This document shows, piece after piece, positions 11,281-23,600 of a DNA stretch of 64,000 nucleotides. The DNA comes from Pycnopodia helianthoides (Eukaryota; Echinodermata; Asteroidea; Forcipulatida; Asteriidae). A model generated the notes under the pieces. That model ran no database searches and was not told where the DNA came from. It saw nothing but the letters and a program-made list of their open reading frames with translations. Location: positions 8,202,055 through 8,266,054 of the forward strand of contig CM063244.1 in the NCBI GenBank assembly GCA_032158295.1, read 5' to 3'. A program made the translations under genes and the position numbers. The number at the start of each line of letters is the position of its first letter. The stretch's first letter is position 1.

Positions 11281-11930
11281 TTTCAACACCATGCAAAGCA
11301 TCAAACACCACTTAATAGTGATTGCCTTTTTTTGTTTCATCAAAGACAATTACTGTGTTATCAACACCTTGACTTTGTCACTTAGGTTTAAATGATGTCT
11401 GGAAAAACGCCTCGTTCGGTCACATTTGAATGCTGAATTTGAATTCCTCAGACTACATCCAGGATCTAATGTTTCTATGTCGCATGGTTAGGGGCAAGCA
11501 TTTTTCTAATAGTAACATAAGAGACGACAAACACCCATACACAAGTCTATATGAAATATGTGGCACAAGGATACCAGTCTGGCACAGTCTGGCTCCTTAT
11601 CGGAGCTCTCTCCAGTCATGAATCAGACGTACAGTCTAGAAGAAAGGGTACATTTTTAAGTCAAATTTCTGGATAAAGAGGGGGCTTAACAATTTGGATG
11701 GAGGGAGTTTGTGGGCAATCATCCTCAATTCCTCCCCACCTACTTCACTTTTAAGAGCTTACACTGACCTCCCTCGAAATTTCCTTGTGGAATTTCGTAT
11801 AAAGAGATGACGAGACAGTGTGTGAATTGCTGTATTCTCACCTCTATGACTCGTGTTTTAAGAGTATGATAGGCAATTTGCGTGCATGGAAACTCCGTTA
11901 ACGTGGACCCAGAGTTAAACTTTACCATCT

Positions 11931-12116
11931 GGGCCCAATTTCATTGAGCTGCAAAAAGTAGCTAAGCAAAACAAAGTTATGCTTACCAAAATAAGGTTAC
12001 TGGCCCAAACTACCATGTCTCATGCTTAATTTGTGACTTGGATCCTGCTGATTTCTGCTTAGCAGAAAATTGTTAAGCGGTAATTTTTGCTTAAGCAGCT
12101 CTATGAAAGTGGGCCC
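11931..12116. mobile_element. Short element of the GGGCCCAATTTCAT family
   Basis: Starts GGGCCCAATTTCATTGAGCT and ends AGCTCTATGAAAGTGGGCCC, imperfect inverted ends of about 20 bases. The inside contains TTAGCAGAAAATTGTTAAGC, shared with copies at 5300, 5570 and 56050. Confidence 0.8.
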
Positions 12117-12218
12117 TGCATTTGTGAGTTTTCAATTTATTTTTTTGTTTTGCTTTTTGCCAGGTCGTTTGAATTTAAGAAATACTCCGTAAAACTAACA
12201 CACACTGAAATGTTACCA

Positions 12219-12469
12219 GGGCCCAATTTCATGGCTCTGCTTACCGTAAGCAAAGAATCGGCGCTTGCGGAAGCAGGGAATTCCGCGCTTACGTCAAGCG
12301 TATTTCACGGGTTAGCGGGGAATTTTGGCTTGTGCGCGTGCGTACTCCACGTAACTAGGCATTCTACGCTTACACAGCTAGCACAGAAATTCGGCGCTTG
12401 CCGTGCAAGCGGAGAATGGTGATAGTAAGCGCAGAATTCGGCGGTTAGCAGAGCCATGAAATTGGGCCC
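12219..12469. mobile_element. GGGCCC-ended foldback element, divergent core
   Basis: Ends GGGCCCAATTTCATGGCTCT and AGAGCCATGAAATTGGGCCC are exact inverted repeats. The core is GC-richer, with CGCTTGCGG and AGAATTCGGCG words, unlike the AT-rich copies elsewhere. It appears to be a subfamily. Confidence 0.82.
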
Positions 12470-12834
12470 AGCTGGACTTGCTCATGGTAACGAGTTATTG
12501 TGTTGCCCATCCTAGAAGGGGAATATTTTTTGTGTAGGTTACAAGTGATCTCTGTGAAGTGTTTGAGGTTTTACGGTAACTCACTTTGATTGACTTGCTT
12601 TTATTTATTGGTTTTTTTGCAGACAACATATCAGGTCTTTTTGATTGTTGGGAACTACTCTTAACACATTGTGGGTATTAACTTGTATTATAGATGTACA
12701 TATTTCAGCCAACATGATACATTTTATATAATAATTATAGAATTAAACAATCCACAGCCAAACAATGTACATTATGCACTTCTATATGCTGTCCTTCTTT
12801 CTTTGTTCATATACAGGGTGGGGGAAATACAAAT

Positions 12835-13895
12835 TATTCTTACTCTCTGTGAATCAAGATAAGGTATGGCCTTTGTAATTATGGCCAAACTGACATCGCT
12901 GGTAAACATGTGTATAATTCCAGTTCAGTTATACGATTGGTAATGGTGTATATGCTGCTACTGGTTACGGTATGTGCTTACTCTCTCTCTCTCTCTGAAT
13001 CTTGAAAGATAAGGTACAGATTGGTAAACTTAGCTGCTGCTACAACTGGTGTATGCTTACTCTCTTTGAATCAAGATAAGGTACATCATTGGTAATGTCA
13101 GCTTAACTGCTGCTACTACTGGTGTATGCTTACTCTCTTTGAATCAAGATAAGGTACATCAATGGTAATGTCGGCTTAACTGCTGCTACTACTGGTATAT
13201 GCTTACTCTCTTTGAATCAAGATAAGGTACATATTGATAATGTCAGCTTAACTGCTGCTACTACTGGTGTATGCTTACTCTCTTTGAATCAAGATAAGGT
13301 ACATCAATGGTAATGTCAGCTTAACTGCTGCTACTACTGGTATATGCTTACTCTCTTTGAATCAAGATAAGGTACATCAATGGTAATGTCAGCTTAACTG
13401 CTACTACTGGTATATGCTTACTCTCTTTGAATCAAGATAAGGTACATCATTAGTAATGTTGTGGTAACTGCTGCTACTGGTATATACCTACTCTCTTTGA
13501 ATCAAGATAAGGTACATCAATGGTAATGTCAGCTTAACTGCTACTACTGGTATATGCTTACTCTCTTTGAATCAAGATAAGGTACATCATTAGTAATGTT
13601 GTGGTAACTGCTGCTACTGTATATGCTTACTCTCTTTGAATCAAGATAAGGTACATCAATGGTAGTGTCAGCTTAATTGCTACTACTGGTATATGCTTAC
13701 TCTCTTTGAATCAAGATAAGGTACATCATTAGTAATGTTGTGTTAACTGCTGCTACTGGTATATACTTACTTTCTTTCAATCAAGATAAGGTACAGCACT
13801 GGTAATGTCGGCTTAACAGCTGCTAATATGCTTACTCTCTTTGAATCAAGATAAGGTACATCATTGGTAATGTCGGCTTAACTGCTGCCACTTGT
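12835..13895 (+). repeat. About 73-bp minisatellite (about 13 copies)
   Basis: The unit contains CTCTCTTTGAATCAAGATAA, then GGTACATCAATGGTAATGTC and TTAACTGCTGCTACTACTGG. Unit types differ in blocks (TCAGCTTAAC versus TTGTGGTAAC), and the two types alternate in part, pointing to two-unit expansions. Confidence 0.88.
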
Positions 13896-15886
13896 GTGCT
13901 TTTTGACCAGTTGTATGATTGCTCTTTAAATGATTTATTCAAAATTTTGAGGTGTTATTGTTTTTTTTTCGACGGATCATTATTGTGATGAATGAATTAA
14001 TGAATTAAAACAAACGTCCTTAAATTTTCTTACATCATAGATCTGACCTACGTTAAACTAAAACACACCGACTTCAACAACACGCCCAACTGTAGTAGGG
14101 ACAGTCCCAACTTGAAACCACTCATGGTGGGCTAATGTCAACTATGCCCTTGGCCGGGTCAAAATGCAGTTGGGCGATCATAAATCGGGACAAAATGGAA
14201 CTCCATTTTTGCAAACTTGGTAAATTGTGCAGAAATGTTACAATTTTGATTCGATCCAATGAGTCAGCACCTCGGAAATGAGTGGTTAGATATGTTAATC
14301 ATAAACTTGGCAAAGGCACACACCCTGCTATCAAAATTTAAAACAAAACTAGCAGTAGCAAAAAATATATCAAAAATGAAAAAAAACCGCCAAACCGACA
14401 CTGCCTGTAAAAGTTTCGATAAATCTTCAAGGCCGTCGTAACATCCAGGGACGTTGATTCGTGTCTGATTTGACCTTCACAGAATGTGGTGTGACCAAAT
14501 ATGGTTTCTGAGTACGGTTACAAGTTATGTTTAGTTGAAAGTGTGGCAATTTACGACGAGTTCTTGTTTTATTTATTCGCGTGTGGGTTTTGGGTGCCGT
14601 TGTACCGTCCAACTTTCCGGGTTACTCTGAAAGTCTTTGAAGGGTAACCATTGTTTCCCGTTGTTAAAGGAGAAATACTGCCTATACCCAAGTGGGAGTT
14701 TGTCAAGAAAAGGAATGGGTACGTGGACAATAAAGGTACCCCACCTATCAGTGATGGTTACTTATGTGTCTGCCGGTTTAGGTTGCAGAAGAAAAAAAAT
14801 ACATGGAATGTTTTTCCCTTTTCTTTTCTTTTTCTTTTTTGGGGGGGAGGTGGAAGTTAGACGATTTTTGTTAATGTTGTTTGAAATTCATGCAAAAGTT
14901 TAACTTCCGTTAAACAACTAAGGAAATTTCATGGAAAGTTCATACACTTTCTTAAATACATATACTGATTGTTTGTTTGTTTGTTTGTTTAGTTTTGTTT
15001 GTTTGCTTGTTGGTTTTTTTCGGGGGGGGGTGGGGACACACAATCATTTAGTACCAATGTTCTACTATCCCTGTATAGATACTGGGTCAGATTTCACAAA
15101 GCAGAACATGTTCGTTAGCGAAAGGTCATTTGGGGTATTTTTTTTCCATGAACTGTTAAGAAGATTTGACGTGCACGTGTAAGAGCCGCCACCAGCAAGT
15201 TAGCCATTTACACAGAAATGGTTTTGCTGATGATAGAAAACGAATCTTGGCCATTGCAAAAAAAAAAACTGATTACCAACACCCTAAATGTCGTGTCATT
15301 TACATTGTTTCGACGGGTACCCCCCCCCCTCCCCCACTCCCTCCATGTGTTAATTGTTTACTTTGCCACTGGCCTCAGTTCAGATGGGTTGAATGATGGA
15401 TCCAAAATCCCACAGGTTGTAAAACTGCCAGTTTTCTACCCCACTCGGAGTGGTGGGAAGTGTTCAAAAATTAGTCGATTTTCAGTATTTATGTTATCGT
15501 TCTCCCTACAGGCTTTTGGGTTTCCTTCTTTTCATTTGTGTTTTACGGTTTGTTCTTTGTGTTCCTAATTTTCTTTTTGCGGGTTAAAGCGCTCTTTAAG
15601 TAATATATTGATATGATTTATATATTAATTATGACTTCTGAATCGTATTTTGGGGAAAGTAAACATACAATAATTGTGTAAAACAATGATATTGGGAAGA
15701 GGTCTTTGCGTTGGATTATGTTTATGTTGGTTTTCTTCTTCTTCTTCATCTTCTGATGGTACGAAATTATAATTTGTTAGAAATAAACACCATAAATATT
15801 TGTAAGCAAACGGATTCCAAGTGTATGCGTTTTCGTTTCTGCTCATTCGCAGTTTGTTCGTTTCGTCTTTAGCATGCAATAGTTAT

Positions 15887-16039
15887 GGATTGCAGTACGC
15901 GTTATCGGCCGTCATCTTTGATGAATTGTGCACGCGTGAAGAGCTATCATTGGCTGAGAGTCGTGCGTAGCGCGTACACGCGTGTACTTTTCCATTGTTT
16001 TATATCAAAGATGGCGGTCAATGACGCGTATTGCAATCC
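15887..16039. mobile_element. Palindromic element carrying AAGATGGCGG
   Basis: The left end GGATTGCAGTACGCGTTATC pairs with the right end ATGACGCGTATTGCAATCC. The inner arms CATCTTTGAT and ATCAAAGATG also pair. It contains ATTGGCTGAGAGTCG, shared with copies at about 41165 and, inverted, 52430. Confidence 0.8.
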
Positions 16040-16200
16040 ATCTATCTCGGTGGTCTAGTGGTGAGACGTCAGCTCTAGAATGGCAGAAGTCGTGGATTCG
16101 AATCCCACCCAAGTGATATGCCTGTGTGGTGTTTTTATAATAGGACTCGGAGGAAAGTACTGAGTAGTGACTTACACAAATCGGTGTATGGGTAAAACCA
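16040..16200 (+). mobile_element. tRNA-derived SINE relic
   Basis: TGGTCTAGTGG (16051-16061) fits the pol III A box, and GATTCGAATCC (about 16095-16105) fits the B box at tRNA spacing. The stretch cannot be drawn as an intact cloverleaf with a proper acceptor stem, and it is followed by unrelated tail sequence. That favours a SINE over a tRNA gene. Confidence 0.55.
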
Positions 16201-16824
16201 AATAATATTAATTAAGATTCCTTTACGATGTCTTTAATACTAGTATGTCAAGTTTTTAAACTTGAAAACTAAGCCAGTTGTTAGCAAACGTGTCACTCTA
16301 CACTCAATTAAAACACCGTACAAACAATCTCCTCGAATTATCTGCTGGACTTAAAAAGTGCCAAGCCACCTCCTTACTGATAATGAAAGTTACCTCGCGT
16401 GTTGAGACCATTCACGGTAGCAATTTCCACCTTCTGTAATTTCTCTCTCTTTCTCTCTCTCTTAACTGTTGCTGTCAAATTACATATCCCTGATAGGAAG
16501 TATCCATTACCTTTAGCCGTAAATCAAGCCCAGATTGAGTCCCCTGATAATTGGTGGCTCTTGCCACATGCTGGTGCGGCTATATTAGCCAGGCACTCCA
16601 CTAGCGCGGGACGCAAGACTATCTGACGTTGCCCAATTACGGATTCTCAATTCGTCGAAGGAACTCAAGATAAGGTTGGATCAGTAGTCTAAGGGGGGAA
16701 ATTTGATAGCAATTTAAAAAAAGATCAAATACGGGATTATTTCTGTCTGAAATACCGAAATACTGTTAACGGTTCATGAATTGGAACTTATGTCCAGTTT
16801 AAACTGTGAAGTATGTACATTTTA

Positions 16825-17000
16825 AAGGTACACGTTGCCTTGAATCGGGCGAGTTGGTCTATAAAAAACCACGCAATTTCGAGGCATATTTTGTGTGGAT
16901 CATTTGTATTCTACTTTGAAAACATCTTTTAAGGACGGAATAATACATCTCTGGATAAATGCTGGTGGTTAAAATTTTTGCAAACTAAGCTTTCCGATTA
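16825..17000 (+). mobile_element. Half of a TTAA-type element
   Basis: TTTTAAAGGTACACGTTGCC looks like the left end of the TTAA-flanked superfamily. No right end was found before the GTT repeat, so the copy is truncated. Confidence 0.4.
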
Positions 17001-17019
17001 ATGAAGTTTTAAAGTGTTT

Positions 17020-17023
17020 TTAC

Positions 17024-17072
<49 letters not shown>

Positions 17073-17183
17073 GCTGTCGCCATCGTCATCGTCGTCGTCG
17101 TTGTTGTCGATGTCGATGTCGCTGTCGCTGTTTTAGCAAAAGTGCACAGAATCTGAAAAAATTGTTCATTTTAACAACAAACA

Positions 17184-17238
<55 letters not shown>

Positions 17239-17270
17239 TTATTATTGTTGTTGTTTGTTGTTGTGGTTGT
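17020..17270 (+). repeat. GTT and CTGTTG microsatellites
   Basis: A pure GTT run at about 17022-17075 grades into CATCGTCGTC and CGATGTCGCTG. A second CTGTTG hexamer run occupies about 17183-17240. Between and after them lie near-copies of CAGAATCTGAAAAAATTGTT-type flank. Confidence 0.9.
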
Positions 17271-18439
17271 TGTTCAAAATGAATAACTTTTTGCACATTA
17301 TGTGCACTTTCGCGAAAACCATCTAGGAATCTGTGTAAGGGACTGTTTTGATGTGTTTTCTTTGGATATAGTGTTCCTACTTCAAATCGTCAGACCGAGG
17401 TCGGTTCCACCAAAAGTACAGGATCTCCTTTGGTGTCGTAGTCGAGCATCGGGTGCGCAGTGACTCACCTGCCGGTACATCGCTGGCAATGTCTCCCCCA
17501 TACACATTACGAACCCACGCGTTCAAGGTCAACACATTCATGGAAGCTCAGCGTGTCCTAAGAACCCCTCATCATATCTAATAGAGGAGAGGGGGTCGGT
17601 TGTTGGAGGCGCCCTTCTTTAATTGAGAGATGCCATGCTAAATACGCCATGAAAGGGGCTGCGTTGAAAACCTACACGCATCATGCATTGGTCTGTATTA
17701 CTGTAAATGATGCGCGCCGGCGTTCGACATTCGGGCGGCAAAATAGGAGACCAATACATGACGAAAACATCTTCAAGGAGAAAGTTATGCGTCACCAAAA
17801 AGTGACTCAAATTTCTCCATTTCCAAATTTCCAGTTTAAAATAAAACCCACATGATTGTATCTGCAATCTTTTCTCGGACCACTTGAAGCATTAAGCTGC
17901 GGTCATATCATCTTTACGTGAAGAAAGATTTAAGACTAAATTATACCACGTGCACAACAATGGCCTTTAAATTAGTTTACCATAAGGTGAAATTCCTTTG
18001 ACGAAATAGGAATCCGCAAATGGGCATCGTGAGAAACTGTCTTGAAATTCACAGTTTCGGCAGTGGCTATGGCAAGATCGCCGTAATAGCCGCAGACGCA
18101 TGCAAAGTTTTGACACGGCCTTGATTTTTATGCACGAAGTGGCTGGTACCACACATCCACTGCAAACCTTTTCCAACAGGTTACAGTCCACTTTGCACCT
18201 GCATGGTATCCCCTGATATCTCCTGGTATCTGCGGTAAGTGTGAACGCCCGGTCATCTACGGCACGATTTCTTCTATTATTAATATAACGTCAGGTGTAA
18301 TTCGCGATTGGCCGTTTTTCCTGTGTGGTTCGTGTATACGGCAGTCTGGTGGTGATGGAGGTATACCATGTGGTTTATCACTGAGGATGTTTTTTAAGGC
18401 ACGTATACCGCCATCTTGTTGGTTCTGAATTCAAATCAG

Positions 18440-18960
18440 TGTTGTGGCTTTCTCCAAACCTCGGCTCCGTCTCCGGCTCCGTGCTCCGTTTGATGTTGGA
18501 AACACTGTGCGAAATGCACCCTACTCCATTATTGTTGACGGAGCCCAAGCCAGAACCAAAGGCCAAGCCGAGGTTTAGAAAAGGCCATAGGTCAAAACTA
18601 AACAGAGACTGGAAGACGGGAATCATATTTGGAAGGCCCAGCTCTTGCAACTGTGACACTAAAGCCGTGTTTGAATTGGCGGCCGTGGCTGCGGCTGTGG
18701 CTGTGTCGAATAGTGTTGCTGGGGGAGCAAGTTCTTCAACGTATGTTAACGCGGTAATCCAACCGAAGCCGCAGCCGCAGCCGCAGCCGCAGCCGCAGCC
18801 GCAAGGAACCGGTCCAACGTCTCAGTTAAACGTGCTTGGCTGCAACTTTCGCCACTGGCTTCAGACGCAATTTTAAAGACAATGACATTTTGCGGTGATT
18901 TGGACTTAGCCGTAGCCGTGGCCGCAAATTCGGACGCTGCCTCACAGCCAATGTGAACTT
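18440..18960. repeat. Compound GC-rich palindromic repeat with GCCGCA array
   Basis: The outer part at 18455-18590 has AACCTCGGCTCCGTC paired with GACGGAGCCC and AAGCCGAGGTTT. Next comes a segment with GGCCGTGGCTGCGGCTGTGG, paired at a distance with CCGCAGCCGCAGCCGCAGCC (18764-18802). A second copy of the outer type is at 31345-31475 and of the inner type at 44590-44745. The ORFs of 93, 145 and 83 codons here are products of the repeat. Confidence 0.7.
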
Positions 18961-19184
18961 TGAACACTGACCCCCCCCCCCCGTCCCCCATCCCCACCCC
19001 AACCCACCCTTACATAAATAAGCATGACGAAACTATTTAGGGATGAGGGGCAGCGAGATGATAAGCCAGTGCCCTATAAACAAGATCATCGTAATGGAAA
19101 TCGTAATGGAATTGGCCACCCACACTGCGTGCAAATTATTTTGCTCATTTTTTATTATGTATAATATATAGGTAACTCAAACAT

Positions 19185-19380
19185 TATTATGTCACCGTGG
19201 TCCAGTGTCCAATAAAGATTGCATGACTTACAATGACAAGGTTGTGGGTCCGAATCCTGCCAAGCTAACCGCTGATTTTAAAATGACAAGAATAAGTATC
19301 GTCGTCTAGTTACCGAATCACAATGTATTGGATTGTGCTATTCATAAAGACGTTAAACCAATGTTTGTATGATTGGCTGT
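19185..19380 (+). mobile_element. Degenerate tRNA-derived SINE
   Basis: CCGTGGTCCAGTG resembles an A box and GGGTCCGAATCC a B box. Downstream is CATAAAGACGTTAAACCAAT, a tail type also seen as GAGGGCGTTAAACCATGAC at 28318-28336. Confidence 0.45.
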
Positions 19381-19445
19381 TGCCAGCTTGGTGCTTATTA
19401 TCTCCTGGCCATGTGGGAGTTTGCCGAGCAGGCCCCAACCCTTAG

Positions 19446-19836
19446 AGGCACAGTACACGTTTGGTAGCTGGATCCTACTGATTGTGTTAATCCTATATAA
19501 ATGTAGGTACATACAACAAAACTAACCTGTGAAAATTTCACTTCAAAAGGTGGTCGCGTTTTTGAGATATCACCGAAAAACCGAAGCGAACATTATTTCT
19601 ACGCAGGAAGAATATTCCCCTTAGGAATACACAGTCTGAGAAACGTTTCTGACAGAAAGGCTTCTCAGATTCAAATTTTTGGGGAATAAAAAGTGACATA
19701 TTTTCCATAACCGTAGTACTTTGAAGTTAAAAGTTTCTCAAAATTAATTTTACTACCCAAAGCTGCTGTACTTCTTACCAAGTAAGTTTTTATCGCAATT
19801 AATTTTCAGGGTCATTACCAAACGTGTGCTGTGCCT
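19446..19836. mobile_element. TTAA-type MITE, copy A
   Basis: The left end AGGCACAGTACACGTTTGGT pairs with the right end ACCAAACGTGTGCTGTGCCT. The right flank is TTAA and the left is TTAG (decayed). The inside segment 19723-19790 is homologous to the 57-bp unit expanded at 48500-49290. Confidence 0.8.
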
Positions 19837-20249
19837 TTAACGGGAAGATCAAACAAATAAATTAATACAAATAATGCTTAGAACATTTTATGCATCAGTT
19901 ACCTTTTGGTTTGTGGCGTTTTGGGGTGTTGTTTTTTTTTTCATTTTTGAACGTACTAATTTATGTTGCGCCACGTGATGATGCGCCACCGTGGCAGAAC
20001 TGCTAACTTATTTGCCCCATGTATCCGTATTACTCCGCCCCTACGAGCACAAAAAAGTAACTGCACTAAGTTTGAAGCCCACACATTGGTCCTGTAGGCC
20101 GTGCTAGCATGAGCTAGCATGAACAACTTGAATGCGAATCATCCAAGATAACCTCCCCCCTACTCTGGACCCGGCTAAGAAACGCTTCCGAACCGTGTGA
20201 TTACCGCATGCTTGAACTGTGCACACGTATGTATATGTTCTGTGGGGGA

Positions 20250-20517
20250 ACTATTATAAACACAGGCTAAAGGTAGCTAGATCCATCGGTTTAAGTGCTC
20301 ACTTCCGCGGCTCACAAGCAGCAGTCAGGACTCATCAGCTTCAACCGTACCCGGTGAAATAAGAAAGAGAGATCCAAAAAGGGAGAACGCGATTCACGTG
20401 CTTGGCTGTCTGTCTTGACTAGGCCGCTTTATGTTCGTTGCTGTAGTATAGCTGTGAACGAAGAGATCTTTCGGTTGGATTCGTTTTATTGCAAAAAAAA
20501 AGACCGTCTTTTTCGAC
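20250..20517 (+). promoter_or_regulatory. Promoter and 5' leader of the CCxGY receptor gene (predicted)
   Basis: ATTATAAACA at about 20253-20262 is a possible TATA element, with CTCACTTCC about 40 bases downstream as a possible initiator. The leader contains a seven-codon upstream ORF (ATG at 20431, TAG at 20449-20451), in frame with the main start. A second in-frame stop (TGA 20455-20457) follows, so translation cannot start further upstream than 20518. No transcript evidence is available. Confidence 0.4.
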
Positions 20518-20681
20518 ATGCTGCTAAGGGTTGTTTGCAAGAACCACAGACCTCGCTGGCGGGGACTCCGAAGTGTCCTCATCGGATGTATACTGTTTCT
20601 CGGGTTGACAGCGAGGCTGGGTTCGGCGACCAAGCCGTTGCCGCGCCATGGCGTACCTGGCATCTGCCGCTCTGTCATAAG
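20518..20681 (+). CDS. Receptor exon 1: signal peptide and first Cys
   Basis: Starts at the first ATG after in-frame stops. Encodes a positively charged N-region (KNHRPRWRGLR), a hydrophobic core and a likely cleavage site after GSA (residue 37), ending at PGICRSVI with two bases of Arg55. The donor is ATAAG|GTAAGG. A longer reading frame from 20415 overlaps it in another frame but has no signal peptide and does not fit exon 2. Confidence 0.82.
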
Positions 20682-23600
20682 GTAAGGCGATTGTATTAAA
20701 AGTCAATGGGAATTAACCAATTAGGCCTATTCTACACTGAGGGGCGCGCAAAGGTGTCACTTTGTGCGGGTGTCAACTCTCGGTTCTTCCAAGGCTATTG
20801 TTCTTTACAGTGTTTTACTTTTTCATTAATTAGGTATGAGTGATTAAGTTCCAGACTAATTTAGTTTAATAAATCACCGTAGGTCTATCTTTTATGCAAA
20901 GATTAATTTGTAGATGCGTTTGATAGATGTATACCGGTATGACTGTCAAAACGCACATTTTTGTGATCGGGACGACAGCTTGAACAGTTTAAAGGAACAT
21001 TACAGAATTGTTTTTTTTTTCTAACAAAACAGTTGCTGGCAGTGTAAGCACTTTATGTAATTCACCATATACATAAACTGACAAACCTGTAGAAGTTTGA
21101 GATCGATCCGCCATCTGGGTCACGAGAAAATAGTGAAAAACCGATTACACATTTGCATGAAATCATATAGGTTCAACAAACGAATAAAACGCTCACTGAG
21201 CGATAAACTCCAATCGGAAAATTAGTTTATTCATTTCTCATCAAATATGGCATTTCAGACAGAAGTATTTCAAGGGATGTTTTCTATTATCATCATCATT
21301 AGACCGTGTAAGTTTTATGCAAATCTGTGATCAAAAGTATATTTTACAATTACCAATTCTGTAATGTTCCTTTAATATTGAGTTATGTAAGTCGTTGTTA
21401 CTTTTAGTGGTGAGATCTCAACTCAAGTTGAAGCCATTGCTACATATTGTCTCAATTCAATAGTTACTGCATATAGTTTTCAAGATGCGTACAAATTCAG
21501 TTCAAATCACAACACTGGGAGGATGGGGAGCGGATGTAATCTCTCAACCAATGAATGATTCATTCCATGTGCTTTTCTAGCGTTTTGATGTCAGAACTCG
21601 AAAGCCTCAGTCAGTAAAAATTATTCCGATTCATATAGCGTCTGAGGAAATATAAATTAAAAAATCTTTACACGCTAGTCGTCTCCTTAGTCCTTATTAT
21701 TCGTTTTGAAGAATAATTTAACCACCCATTTTTTGATTTCCATGTGTTCGTTTATTAGTCAACAAAATGACTGCATGGTTTTTTTTTAAGTATAGCCAAC
21801 TATACTTTACGCGTATGTTTAATGGTTTTTGCTAACAAAACAGTTGCTGGTAGTGTAAGCACTTTATGTAATCCACAAACGGACAAGCCTGTAGAAGTTT
21901 GAGATCGATCGGCCATCTGGGTCACGAGAAAATAGTGAAAAACCGATTACACATTTCCATGAAATTATATAGATTCAACAAATTAATAAAACGCTCACTG
22001 AGCGATAAACTCCAATCGGAAAATTAGTTTATTCATTTCCCATCAAATATGGCATTTCAGACAGAAAATATTTCAAGGGATGTTTTCTACTGTCATCATC
22101 ATTAGACCGTGTAAGTTTTATGTAAATCTGTGATCAAAAAGTATATTTTACAAGTTTTTTCTTACCAATTCTGTAATGTTCCTTTAAGCTGTGAACGGGC
22201 ACATACTTCTACAATATACGCATATCGAGAAACAAGTTTAATTTTTACTGCAGGCGGAATAAATCATTTTGTTCCCATGTGTAATTCCAAAACTCGAGAA
22301 TAATTTATATTTCCCCTTCCACATCTTCTATTCCAGTATCCCTATAGGAAACAGATCGATGTACAGCGGGTTCTTGTTAGGGCTGTAAAAGTCTAGCCCA
22401 CTTTAACATCGTCTTTCCGGGAAGTGTCACGAGTGATGCCAAAAGCAAAACCAAAAGAGCAGAGAGCAAATCATTATAATAAAAACGTTGGCAATTGAAT
22501 TGAATTCAATTCAATTTACAGTATACAAAACTCGTATACCCTCGGTGCAATTATTATAAATATTCTTTAAAGACACACATTTTCTTTAAAGGGGCACCTT
22601 TGGCAGGTTATTGTCTAATGAATGGATCCTGTACGGTTTAGAGCATTTCCAAACCTTTTTTTTTTTCGAGAATGAGTAGGCCTATAACAAATGTCGAATT
22701 ACTGTGTGATGCACGGTGAAATGCTGTATTTTTGCCAAACGCATGCAGCGAACTGTTTCGATAACCGAAACAGTCCTAAATATTTAGTTTCCAGTCACTG
22801 TATTAATAGTAATTCTCGATTTCAGTTCATTCTTAAGCCGCAGGATGTACCCCCAAAACAACACATCTATCAGAATATATTGAAAGGGATTTATCTGGAT
22901 TCAAAAAGGTTGCGGTGAATTGCCATTTCTGGGTTTGTCCTTTCTTATTTACACACACACTCCTACATCCCACAATCTGGGGCACTTTATAGATCGGCAC
23001 ACAACGTTGTGTTTGAAATGCCACGATTTATCACTCTGCAGCATACAGAAATGCGCTAATTATTATTAATGTTAAAGGGCAGTATATAGAGAACTGGAAA
23101 TTATCGAGAACTGATTAATTACAAGTCCGGAAGCTGTCATCCTCCTTGATTCCAGTGACGACCATCCAGAGAAACATTTCAGTCTGAAGTTCTAACCGAG
23201 GTTGAGAGGCCATCATTCAGAGGGTGGGCTCAACACTTCTAAAAACTTCCTGCTGGTCAGAAATGGATATGGGTCCTGATGTGGGGCCTGACCCATTCAA
23301 TTCTGGGTCAGTATGACCCGCAATTCCTGTGTCAAAACGACTTTTAAATGGGTCAACATTAGGCAGAATCCGAGTTAATCCCACATTTTTTTGTAACCTC
23401 TATCCTGGGTCAGCCTGACCTTCGCTCGTCCCAGCGCCTTGCCTTAAAACCAAAGGCGCTGGGATGGGCAAACGTATCAAGCACGCTCATTGGTTAATGC
23501 TCAATCCCATCATGCATCAACACTCACACTGCAAGCACTGCACGCATGACGTACTTCCTGAACAAGAATCTGTGCAAGCTGATTAGTCCATCCCAGCGGT

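Larger units (their letters stand above)
9983..20249. other. ARIH2 3' flank and intergenic region
   Basis: No further gene could be supported. The first few hundred bases should be ARIH2 3' UTR, but no clear AATAAA was seen. Contents in order: a GTC/ATC triplet run (10655-10715), a foldback element (11036-11280), two elements with GGGCCC ends (11931-12116, 12219-12469), a minisatellite (12835-13895), a palindromic element (15887-16039) followed by a tRNA-like SINE relic, a half element at 16825-17000, GTT and CTGTTG microsatellites (17020-17270), the GCCGCA-rich repeat region (18440-18960), another SINE relic (19185-19380) and a TTAA-type element (19446-19836). Confidence 0.6.

Noticed and set aside
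12087..12422. 111-codon ORF
   Set aside because: It spans two GGGCCC-ended elements and is not conserved with any family I recognise.
16040..16115. Possible tRNA gene
   Set aside because: A and B boxes are present, but no proper acceptor stem or anticodon arm can be drawn and SINE-like tail sequence follows.
17380..17600. GC-rich patch with minus-strand open frames and CCGGCAG|GTGAGT
   Set aside because: Open frames differ on each side of the possible donor, no partner exon was found, and no family could be recognised.
20415..20699. 94-codon ORF as the start of the receptor
   Set aside because: It lacks a signal peptide, does not begin with ATG in a good context, and its phase at the donor (0) does not match exon 2. 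The overlapping frame from 20518 does both.
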